From contig NZ_CP110644.1 in assembly GCF_026153515.1 (NCBI RefSeq), positions 2,199,501 to 2,263,500 on the forward strand: 64,000 nucleotides of DNA, in the 5' to 3' direction. Positions within the stretch are counted from its first letter, which is position 1; each line of letters begins with the position of its first letter. The notes beneath the pieces were generated by a model. That model had not been told where the DNA came from. It ran no database searches and saw only the letters and a program-made list of their open reading frames with translations. Of this stretch, positions 16,188-28,100 are shown piece by piece. Both the position numbers and the translations under genes were made by a program. This DNA is from Pseudomonas sp. KU26590. GTDB taxonomy: Bacteria > Pseudomonadota > Gammaproteobacteria > Pseudomonadales > Pseudomonadaceae.

Positions 16188-19100
16188 ATGGACGTTCGCC
16201 ACTTCGATTTCCTCGTGCGCCAGCCTTCCGCTGCGCTGACTGAGCGCCCGCGTTTCTGGGGCATGCCCAAGCGCGGGATCGCCTTGATTCTGGCCAACGC
16301 GATGTTCTGGCAACCGCTGTTGGCCCAGGCCGACGGCATCGCGGTGAGCGGCACCACCAACACCACCCTGAGTCAGGCAGGGAACGGCGTGCCCATCGTC
16401 AACATCGCGGCGCCCAATGCGAGCGGTCTTTCCCACAACCAGTACCAGCAGTACAACGTCGGCACCCAGGGTGTGATCCTCAACAACGCCACCGCCCGCA
16501 CCCAGAGCACGCAACTGGGTGGCATCGTGGTCGGCAACCCGAACCTCAACGGCCGCGCCGCGTCCATCATTCTCAACGAAGTCACCGGCGCCAACGCCAG
16601 CCAGCTCAACGGCTACACCGAAGTGGCCGGGCAGGCCGCCCACGTTATCGTCGCCAACCCCTATGGCATCAGTTGCAACGGCTGCGGCTTCATAAACACA
16701 CCGCGGGCGACCCTCACCACCGGCACGCCAGTGCTGGACAACGGCCGTCTCGACCATTTCCGCGTCGAAGGCGGCAGCGTGTCCATCGAAGGTGGGGGGC
16801 TGGACGCCAGCAACCTCGACCAGTTCGACATCATCACCCGCAGCGCGAAGATCAACGCCGAGCTGCACGCCAACACACTCAACATCATCGCCGGTCGTAA
16901 CAACGTCGACGCGCAGACCCTGAACGCCACGGCACTGCCTGACGACGGCAGCGCCAAACCGCAACTGGCCATCGACAGTTCTGCGCTGGGCGGCATGTAT
17001 GCCGGCGCCATTCGTCTGGTGGGCACCGAAGCCGGGGTCGGCGTGAAAGTGGCCGGCAATCTGGCCGCCAGCGCCGGCGACATCCAGATCGACGCCAATG
17101 GCCAGCTCAACATGGCCCAGGCCGCCGCGACCGGCGCCGTCAACGTCAAGGCCCTCAACGCCCAGGTTCAGGGCCCGGTGTACGGCAGCAGTGTCGACGT
17201 GCAGGGTCGCGATGGATTGAGCATCCAGCAGAACGTCGCCGCCCGCGATCAGATCAGGCTGTCCACCAGTGGGCAGTTGACCAACACGGCCATCGTTGAA
17301 GCTGGCGTAAATGCCGACAACAGCCGCAACGGCGCCGGCGATGTCACGATCAGCGCCCAGGACCTGCGCAACGCCGGCAACGTCGTTGCCAGTCGAACAC
17401 TGCAGGTCAGCGCCGGGCAATCCATCAATAACCAGGGCGGCACGTTGAGCGGCCAGGCCGTTACGCAACTGACCGCCGCCAGCCTGGATAACCGCCAGGC
17501 CGGTCGTGTGCTGAGTCAGGGCGGCCTGACCCTTGTGGCCACTCAGGTATGGAACGCCAGCGGCGGGCTTATCGCGAGCAATGGCAACCTGTCGATCACC
17601 GCGCAAAACCTTGACAACAGCCAGCAGGGCAAAATCTCGAGTGTGGCGGCGTTGTCAGCGGACATTTCCGGACAACTGCTTAACAGCGCCGGGGTGATCA
17701 CCGCCAGCGGTGCGCGGATCAACGCGGCGACGCTGGACAACCGCCAGGCCGGGCAGGTGGTGAGTCAGGGCGATCTGACTGTCACCGCTGGCCAGTTGCT
17801 GAACGCCAACGGCGGCCAGATTGCCAGCGACGCCAGTCTGGCGATCACCGCGCAGAACCTCGACAACAGCCAGCAGGGCAAGATCTCAAGTGCGGCCGCG
17901 TTGACCGCGGACATTTCCGGACAACTGCTTAACAGCGCCGGGGTGATCACCGCCAACGGTGCACGGATCAACGCGGCGACCCTGGACAACCGCCAGGCCG
18001 GTCAGGTGGTGAGCCTGGGCGGTCTGACCCTCAACGCTGGCCAACTGTGGAACGCCAGCGGCGGGTTGATCACCAGTAACGGCAATCTGGCAATCACTGC
18101 GCAAAATCTCGATAACAGCACTCAGGGCAAGATCTCGAGTGTTGGAGCCCTGTCTGCGGACATTGCCGGACAGCTGCTCAACAGCGCTGGTTTGATCACC
18201 GCCAATGGCGCACAGATCAAAGCGTCGACGCTGGATAACCGCCAGGGCGGTCAGGTGCTAAGTCAGGGCGCTCTGACCATCGCCTCAGGTCAGCTTTTGA
18301 ACGCCAACAATGGCGTGATCGCCAGCAACGGCAATCTGGCGATCACTGCGCAGGATCTCGACAACAACACACAGGGCAAGATCTCGAGTGTGGCGGCATT
18401 GTCTGCGGATATCTCCGGACAGCTGCTCAATAACGGCAGCGGGTCGATCACCGCCAACGGTGTGCGGATCAACACGACGACCCTGGATAACCACGAGGGC
18501 GGTCAGGTGTTGAGCCAGGGCATTCTCTCGATAGTCGCCAGTCAGCTGCGCAACGCCAGCGCGGGTGTGATCACCAGCAACGGTAACCTGTTGATCACCG
18601 CTCAAAACCTCGACAACAGCCAACAGGGCAAGGTGTCGAGTCTTGCGGCCTTGTTCGCGGACATCTCCGGTCCACTGCTGAATAACGGCGGCGGCTTGAT
18701 CACCGCCAGCGGTGTGCAGATCAACACGACCACTCTGGATAACCGCCAGTCCGGTCAGGTGGCGAGTCTGGGCAGTCTGACCATTACAGCCCCTCAGGTA
18801 TGGAACGCCAGCGGCGGTCTCATTACGAGCAACGGCAATCTCTCGATCACCGCGCAGGATCTCGACAACAGTCAACAGGGCAAAGTATCGAGTGTGGCCG
18901 GCTTGTCTGCGGACATTTCCGGGCAGTTGCTCAATCAAGCCGGGGTGATCACCGCCAACGGTGTGCAGCTCAAGGCAGCCAGCCTTGATAACCGCCAGGG
19001 CGGTCAAGTGTTGAGCCAGGGCGATCTGTCCATAGCCGCGAGCCAGCTGTTGAATGCCAGCGGCGGCCTGATCACCAGCAACGGCAACCTGGCAATCACT

Positions 19101-22100
19101 GCGCAAACCTTCGACAACAGCCAGAAGGGCAAGGTAACCAGTGTTGGCGCCCTGTCGGCGGACATTGCCGGGCAACTGCTCAACGGCTCCGGAACGGTCA
19201 GCGCCAACGGCAGCACCCGCATCAACGCAGCCAGCCTGGATAACCGCGGGGGCGAGCTGACCAGCGTCAGTGACCTGAACCTGCAAACCGGCGAGGCGGA
19301 CAACAGCACCGGCGGTCGTATCGCAGGGGCGGGCGTCACCCTCACCACCGCCGCGTTCAACAACCGCAACGGGACACTCACCAGCACCGGCGCACTGATA
19401 CTCACGGCAGAGCACGTCGATAACAGCGACGCGGGGCGCATTGCCAGTGCGAACGCGCTGACGGCGTCTGTCACCGGGCTGGACCAGCACAACGGCGGCC
19501 ATCTCTACAGCAACGGCGATGTCAGCCTGGACCTCCACGGTGGACTGCTCAACAACCAGGGCGGCGTGATCACGGCGCCGGGGCAGTTGCTGTTGAAGAA
19601 CCTCGCCCGCGTCGACAACCGCTCGGGCGAAATTTCCAGCCTCAACGCGTTCGCCCTCGCAGCCGACGACCTGCAAAACGACGACGGCTCGCTGATCAGC
19701 AAACAGGCGTTGAGCGTTCGGGTTAATGAGCAGCTAAGCAACGTCCGCGGGCTGATCTCCGGCAAGGGCATCGACCTGCAAACCGGCACACTGCTCAACG
19801 ACGATGGCAGCGTCAGCAGCGATGCAGCGTTGAATGTCGTGGTCGGCGCTGCGCTGTCGAACCAGAACGGCGAGCTGTCGGCGGCGCAGATCGGCACCGT
19901 GACGGCGGCCAGTCTGAACAACGCGGGCGGGCAGATCACGGCCGATGAACGCCTGACCCTGGGCGTCAGCGGCGCGATCAATAGTCAGGGCGGCACACTG
20001 GGTGCCGCCGATGGCCTGACCGTCACCGCAAGCAGTCTGGACAACAGTCAGTCGGGCACGGTGGTGTCCGATGGCGATGTCACCCTCACCCTGACCGGCG
20101 CGCTGAACAATCAGGCGGGCGGCAGCATTCAGTCCAAAGGTGCGCTGGCGCTGCAAAGCCTGTTCCTGGACAACCGCGGCGGCGTTGTGTCGACGCAGAA
20201 CGCGTTGACCCTGCGCAGCGCCACCGTCGACAACCGCGGCGGCTCGGTGCGTGCCAGCCGGGACATGCAGCTGTTTATCGATGCGCTGGATAACAGTCAA
20301 AAGGGTTTGATCAGCGGTAAGGGCGGGATTGCGTTTTTCGGCCAGCAATTGAACAACCAGAGCGGGCTGCTCAGTGCCGCTGGTTTGCTGCAGATCCAGG
20401 CTGACAGCGTGCGTAACGCCGCTGGCCGCATCGCCAGTCAGTCCGATCTCGTCGCCAACGTCGGCGACCTCGCGCAGCAGGGCGGCGAGTTTGTTGCTCA
20501 GGGCAATCTGACGCTGACCGGCAACACCCTCGATAACAGCGGCGCAGGATTGGTCGGCGCGACAAAAGCGCTGAAACTCACCGTAGGCAACGTGAATAAC
20601 CGTGGCGGCGAGCTGTCCAGCCAGCAGGACGTGACGATCACCGCGCAGCAACTGGACAACAGCGATGCCGGCAAAGTCATCGCTGGTACGGCGTTGCAGC
20701 TCAACGTCGATCGTCTGATCAACCGCACCAAAGGCATGCTGTTTGGCGACACCCTGCAACTGACCGGCTCAACGCTGGACAACAGCGCCGGTACCCTGGC
20801 GAGCCAGAACGGTCTGGCCGTCGACCTTGGCGGCGCCTTGCTCAACGACGCCGGTTTGCTCAGCAGCGAAGCGGCGCTGAGCCTCAAGGCAGCATCGCTG
20901 TCGAACGCCGCAGGCAGTGTGTCCAGCGCGGGCGCGCTGACGATCGCCACCCTCGGCGCGGTCAATAACCAGCACGGCTCGATCACCACCGATGGCGGCC
21001 TCACCCTCGCCAGTGCCAGCCTCGACAACCGCAATCAGGGCGTGATCTCCGGCAAAACCAGCGCGGCAATCAACACCGGCGCCTTCGATAACAGCCATGG
21101 CGGCCAGCTCACCAGCGCCGACACCTTGACCCTCACCGCAGGCCAGGTCACCAATCAGGACGGCGCACGCATCGCCGCGACCAAAGCGGTCAACGCGAGC
21201 GTGACCGGCCTCGATCAACAGGGCGGTGAACTGTTCAGCAACGGCGCCTTGACCCTCGACCTCAACCACGGCCAGCTCAACAACCAGAATGGCCTGATCA
21301 ATGCCTCCGGCGCGCTGCTGTTGAAAAATCTGGTCGGCGTGAACAACCAGAACGGCGAAATCTCCAGCACCCAAGGCTTCACCTTCGTCGCGAACAGCCT
21401 CGATAACGGCAGCGGTAAATTGCTCAGCGATCAAGCCCTGATCGTGCGCGTGGCCCAGGCGCTCAATAACGTCAAAGGCGTGATTTCCGCCGCATCCCTT
21501 GAAGCCCGCAGCGACAGCCTCGACAACACCGAAGGCCTGCTCAGCAGCCGAGGTTCGTTCGACCTCAACGTCAGCAACGCCCTGAACAACCACAACGCCA
21601 CGTTGGTGGCCGACGGCAAGCTGACCCTGAATGCCGCCAGCGTCGACAACGGCCTGGGCCAGATCGCCAGCAAACAGGACCTGATCGCCAACATCGGCGG
21701 GCTGCAACAGCAGGGCGGCCAGTTGATCGCCCTGGGCGCGCTGAACCTCACCGGCGCAAGCCTCGACAACCGCCAGGACGGTCTGGTCAGCGCCAACGGC
21801 GTCATGAGCTTGAACGTCGGCAACATCGACAACCGCGGCGGCGAGCTGTCCAGCCAGGACGACATCAGCGTCACCGGCCAGCGTCTGGACAACAGCGATG
21901 CAGGTCGCGTCATCGGCCAGAAGTCCCTGACCCTCACCGTCGATCAACTGCTCAACCGCACCAACGGCGTGTTGTCGGGCAAGTCATTGCTGACGGTCAC
22001 GGGCACGCAGCTGGACAACAGCGGCGGCAATCTGGTCAGCCAGCAGAAAATCGACCTGGGCCTCAGCGGCGCGTTGCTCAACAGCCAGGGCCTGATCGAC

Positions 22101-25100
22101 AGCGAAGGCACCCTGAACGTGCGCAGCGCTTCGTTGGCCAACAACGGCGGCAGTCTGTCCAGTGCCGGCGCGTTGACCGTCAACAGCAGCGGCGCGATCA
22201 GCAATCAGGGCGGCAAGCTGGTTACCGACGGCGGGTTGACCCTCAACAGCAGCACCCTCGACAACAGCCAGAGCGGCAGCATCAGCGGCAAAGGCGCGCT
22301 GTCGTTGCACACCGGCGACTTCAACAACAGCCAGAACGGCCGCGTCAGCAGCGCCTCGACGCTGGAGATGGTGGCGGCTCAGGTCAGCAACCTCGACGGC
22401 GGCAGCATCGGCAGTAACGGCGCGCTCTCCGCCAGCGTCGCCGGGCTGGATCAACAAGGCGGCATGCTCTTCAGCAACACCGACCTGACCCTCGATGTGA
22501 ATCACGGCCAGCTGAATAACCAGAACGGCCTGATCAACGCCCCCGGCATTCTGCTGCTCAAAAACCTGGCCAGCGTGAACAACCAGAGCGGTGAAATCTC
22601 CAGCGCTCAGGGCTTCACCTTCAGCGCCGACAGCCTCGACAACAGCAACGGCAAACTGCTCAGCAACCAGCCGCTGATCGTCCGCGTCGCCCAGGCGTTG
22701 ACCAACGTCAAGGGCATGATCGCCGCCGCCAACCTGAACATTGATGCGGGATCGCTGAACAACAGCGCCGGCACGCTGACCAGCCGCAGCGACTTCGGCC
22801 TGAACGTTCGCGGCCTGCTGACCAATCAGAGCAACGGCCTCATCAACGCGACCGGTGCGCTCGACGCCACCGCCGTCGATCTCGACAACCGTGGCGGCCT
22901 TGTGCTGGCCGGGACTGACCTGACCCTGCGCACCGGTTCGCTGGACAACCGCACCACCGGGCTGATCAACAGCAAGGGCACGCTGCACCTGAACGCTCAG
23001 GCGCTGGATTCCAGCGACGGCGGTGAAGTCTCGGCCAAGGGCGACATGACCCTTACGCTCAACAGCCTGACCCAGAACGGCGGACGGCTGCTGGGTGACA
23101 GCGCCGTGACGCTGGACCTCAACGGTGCCGACCTGAACAACCAGCGCGGGCTTATCACCGCGAAAGGCGCCTTGACCGTCAACCGGATGCGCGACTTCAA
23201 CAACCAGGCTGGCGAGATGTCCAGCGCCCAGAGTTTCACGTTGACCGGGCGCACCCTGGACAATAGCAACGGCCGACTGATCAGCAACCAGAACCTGGTG
23301 CTCAACGCCACTACGCTGGTCAACCAGGCCGGGCTCATCTCCGGTTGGGCAGGGTTGAGCGTCAGCGGCGGGACCCTGGACAACCGCAACAGCGGCACAC
23401 TCTCCAGCCGTAGCGGCGACGTCGGCGTCAACCTGACGGGCGCGCTGCTCAATGGGGCCGCCGGGGCGCTGGTCAGCCAGAAAGCCCTCAGTGTTCGTGC
23501 CGCCAGCGTCGATAACCGTGGCGGGATTCTGTCCAGCGGCGGCGGCCAGACCTTCAACGTCAGCGGCGTGCTGGACAACAGCCAGAGCGGCCTGATCGAC
23601 AGTGGCGCCGCCCTGACCATCAATGCCGCCGGCCTCGGCAACGCGGCAGGCACGGTCAACGCGCAACAGAACATCAGCTTCACCGGCACCGACCTGGACA
23701 ACAGCGCGGGCACCGTCGCGGGCAACGCCGCCGTCACCCTTGATCTGCTCGGCACCCTGACCAACACCCATGGCAAGCTCGCCAGCGCGGGGGATCTGCT
23801 GATCCAGCGCGCCGCCCAGATCAACAACCAGGGCGGTCAACTGGCCAGCCAGCGGGCGCTGACCCTCACCACCGGTGGCCTGGACAACAGCAATCGCGGC
23901 ACCGTGGCCGCCAACGACCAGCTTCAGGTCAACGCCGGCGGCGCAGTGCAGAACGGCAACGACGGCCTGATCTACAGCAAAAACGCCAACCTCAGGCTGC
24001 AAGCCGCGAGCCTTGCCAACGGTAGCGGCACCCTGCAAAGCCAGGGCGCGCTGGACCTGACCGTCAACGGCGACATCGACGGCCAGAACGGCCGGATCAT
24101 CGCCCAGGCCGGCAACCTCAACCTGACCGCCAACAACGTCGACAACCGTGGCGGCGTGCTGTCGAGCCTGCAGAGTGCCTTCGTCGCGCGCATCACCGGC
24201 GTGCTGAAAAACGGCTACGACGTCAATCGTCAGGGCGGTATCACCCAGGCGCAAAGCCTCGACATCCGCGCGCTGGCCGGCATCGACAACTACGGCGGCC
24301 GGGTGTCGGCCCAGGGCGGCGACGCGCTGATCAACACCGGCAGCGGCAACATCGACAACCGCAACGGCGGCCTGTACGCCAGACAGCGGATCAACGTCAC
24401 CGGCAACAATTTCGACAACAGCGGCGACAACGACGGCCAGATCGCCGGCCAGCAAATCGACCTCAGCCTCGCCGGCGCGCTGAACAACCGACTGGGCATC
24501 ATCGAGAGTGACAGCACCCTCAGCATCAGCGCCGCCAGTCTCGACAACCAGACCGGCAAACTGCGCGCACTCGGCACCAGCGGCCTGACCAACCTGCACA
24601 TCAGCGGCCTGTTCGACAACCGCAACGGCGCCCTGGAAACCGCCAACACCGACCTCGCGGTGGGTGTCGGCAGCCTGCTCAACGGTGGCGGCAGCATTCT
24701 GCACGTCGGCAGCGGCAACTTCGGCGTGTCCACCGACAACGTCATGAACGCCGGCGGCAGTTTGGTCACCCGCGGCGTGCTGACCCTTAACGCCGACACC
24801 TGGACCAACAGCAGCGTCCTTCAGGCCGGCACGTTGAACGTCAACGTCAACAACTTCACCCAGACCGCGGCGGGTCAGTTGCTGGCGTCGACGGCCTTTG
24901 TCGGGACCGGCGGGAACTGGATCAACGATGGGTTGATTGCCAGTGACGGCGCGATGAATGTCTCGTTGTCGGGCGGGTATTCGGGCAATGGTCGACTGAC
25001 CAGCCTGGGGACGCTGGGGCTGAGCGCGAATCGACTGGATCTGAATTCGCCGACCTCCATTGCAGGGGGTGGGCGGACGGATATCAATGTGGCGGGGGCT

Positions 25101-28100
25101 GTGACCAACTCCGGTCGCCTGACTTCAAGTGCGGACCTGTTCGTCAATGCGGGCAGCGTCACCAACTACGGCACGTTGGGCGCGGGCCAATCCCTCACCA
25201 TTACGACGCCTTCGCTGACCAACAATCAGGGGCTTATCTTCAGCGGCGCGAACTTGCAGCTGAACACCGGGACCCTGACCAACACCAAAGGCGATTTCTA
25301 CAGCCTGCGTGATCTCACCATTGGCGGTTACGGGACTGCCCGTGCTGATCAAGTCTCCAACGTCTCCGGCTCGATGGAGAGCGGTGGCACCTTCACCATC
25401 AATGCCACGGCGTTCGAGAACCGTACTGAGGGTTCGGGCGGCGCGCAGAATTTTGCGGTTGGCCGCACGTTGGTGAGCGGGTTTATTGCGGTGCAATGCG
25501 TTGACTGCAGCGGTGACCATTACTCGGTTAATTACATCGCCCGCGAAACCTTCGACGCAGGCCAGGACAACGATACCAGCGCCTCGGCATTGATGACTTC
25601 CGGTGGTGATTTCAACTTCACCGGCGGCAGCTTTATCAACAGCAAGAGCACGGTTAGCGCGGTCGGTAATATTTCGATTCAGGCGGATAACGTTAAGAAC
25701 ATCGGCGCGGTGAGCGGGACGGTTGAGCGCACGCGGACGTTCTTCCATGGAGGGTCTACGGACGGGACGGTGAAGCGGTTTTTGCCGACGATCGATGAGT
25801 ACAACCAGCGAAACAATCCAGACTTTCCAAACGTTTATTACGTCAACGCGAACGGGGATTTAAAACTTGGCGTCCCGTACGCCGCGATCTATACCGAGAG
25901 AGGGGGGAAAGGCGAGCGGACGGATTACAAATATATCGGAGTCAAGGATGCCGCGACGGGTGAGGTCATTGGCAGCTATCGCTATCCCGCTACCCTTGTA
26001 GGTTACGCATGGGGAACCACGCCGGCTTCGCAGTACAATCCGGCAAACCTCATGCAAGTGCCAACCGCAGTCACCGCCATGACGCTGGTCAGCGACGTCG
26101 AAGTCGCCAAAGACGGCACCGGTAATGCCGGCCGCAGCGCCGTCATCCAGGCAGGCGGAAACGTGGCGATCACCGCCACCAAAGACTTGCAAAACAGCGT
26201 CATTCACGAAGACTACGCCTCGGCCGGCGGCACCAACAAAGTCGCCGACACCCACGCCAACGGCACCGGTCAGACCGTCGTTGTTCGCCTGAACGCACAA
26301 CTGCCCCCCGACCTCGCGCAAAAGCAAGTCGACCCCACCGCACTCCCCGGATTCAGCCTGCCCACCGGGCAGAACGGCCTGTTCCGCCTGAGCGGGCAGG
26401 GCGGCAGTAACGCCGCTGTCACTGTAGCCACCACCGCACCACAAAGCTGGACCATGACAGGCGCCAGTGTTTCTACCGCTCAACGCGATCAGGCTCTCCC
26501 TGTTGGACAGGGCAGCAACCTGCAAATCGCCTCCGCAAGTCAGGCACTCAGCACTGGTCGGCAGCTCGGCGATTCAACTCGAAACCCGTCAGGCATCAAC
26601 GCCGATGCATCGGCGTTCAACCTCTCCACACCGGGCGATTCCGGCAGCGGCGGGTTCTCGGTTCCCAGCCACCAGGCAGGCGCTGGCGGCATTGCCGCCG
26701 TCGACCAGGTCGCAGGTGTCGCAAGCGTCACGGGTGTTGGGGGCGTAGCAGGTGTCCGCGGTATCAACGGTGTCACAGGCGCAGCAAGCGTTACCGGCCT
26801 TTCCGGAATTTCGGGCTCGACAGGCGTTGCCCGCATTCCCGGGACCAGCGGCATCAGTGGCGCAAGCCCCACCGGTAACAGCCCAGGCCAGTCGGCGACC
26901 GCGCAAACCGTCGCCCGAGTTCAGGGCCTGCCCTCCACCGCAGCCACGGCCCGCACCGGCAAATACCTGATCGAAACCAACCCGGTGCTCACCGACCTCA
27001 AGCAATTCATGAGCTCGGATTACCTGCTCGCCGGCCTCGGCTACAACCCCGACGAAAGCGCCAAGCGCCTCGGCGACGGCCTCTACGAACAGCGTCTGGT
27101 GCAACAAGCCGTCACCTCCCGCACCGGGCAGGCATTCATCGATGGACAGACCTCCAACGAGGATCAGTTCAAGTACCTGATGAACAACGCCATCGCCAGC
27201 AAAACCCAGCTCAACCTGACCGTGGGCGTCTCGCTGACCTCCGAGCAAGTGGCTGCACTGACCCACGACATCGTCTGGCTCGAAGAGCGCGAAGTGAATG
27301 GCGAAAACGTGCTGGTGCCCGTGCTGTATCTGGCGCAGGCCGACGGCCGTCTCGCCCCGAACGGCGCACTGATCGCCGGTAAGGACGTGACCCTCATTGC
27401 CGGCCAGAACCTGGACAACGTCGGCACCCTCAAGGCCACCAACAACCTGTCCGCCACCGCCGGCAATGACCTCGTCAACAGCGGCCTGATCTCCGCCGGC
27501 AACCGCCTGGACCTGCTCGCGGGCAACGACGTCACCAACAAAGCGGGCGGCATCATCGCCGGTCGCGACGTCACCGTGACCGCCATCGGCGGCGATGTCA
27601 CCAACGAGCGCAGCGTCACTTCGCTGGACAGCGACGTGCGGGGCCAACTGCATAAGGAATACGCCGACAACGCCGCCCGCATCGAAGCCGCCAATGACCT
27701 GAGCGTTTCGGCAGGCCGCGACATCAACAACATCGGCAGCACCTTGCAAGCCGGTCGCGACATCACGCTGAACGCCGGCCGAGACGTCAACACCGCCGCA
27801 ACCCAACTGACTGACAGCCTCGTGCTGAACAGCAAACACACCAGCAGCGACATCACCCAGATCGGCTCGACCGTGAGCGCAGGCCGCGACCTCTCAGTAC
27901 AAGCCGGGCGCGACATCAACGCCATCGCCAGCCAGATCGACGCCAAACGCGACATCGCCATGGCCGCGACCGAAGACGTGACGATCAGCTCGGCGGCGGA
28001 TGAAGAGCACTCGTACAGCAAGAGCAAGAAGGTCAAGCGCCAGGAAGACCACGTCAGCCAGGTTCAGACCGAAATCACGGCGGGTGGCAGTGTTGCTGTG

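Noticed and set aside
21984..24704. 906-codon open frame on the minus strand inside cdiA (and similar ones at 18285-19676, 15831-17606, 20769-21947)
   Set aside because: These are antisense shadows of the repetitive GC-rich cdiA coding sequence. They have no ribosome sites or recognisable domains, and composition follows the repeats of the opposite strand.
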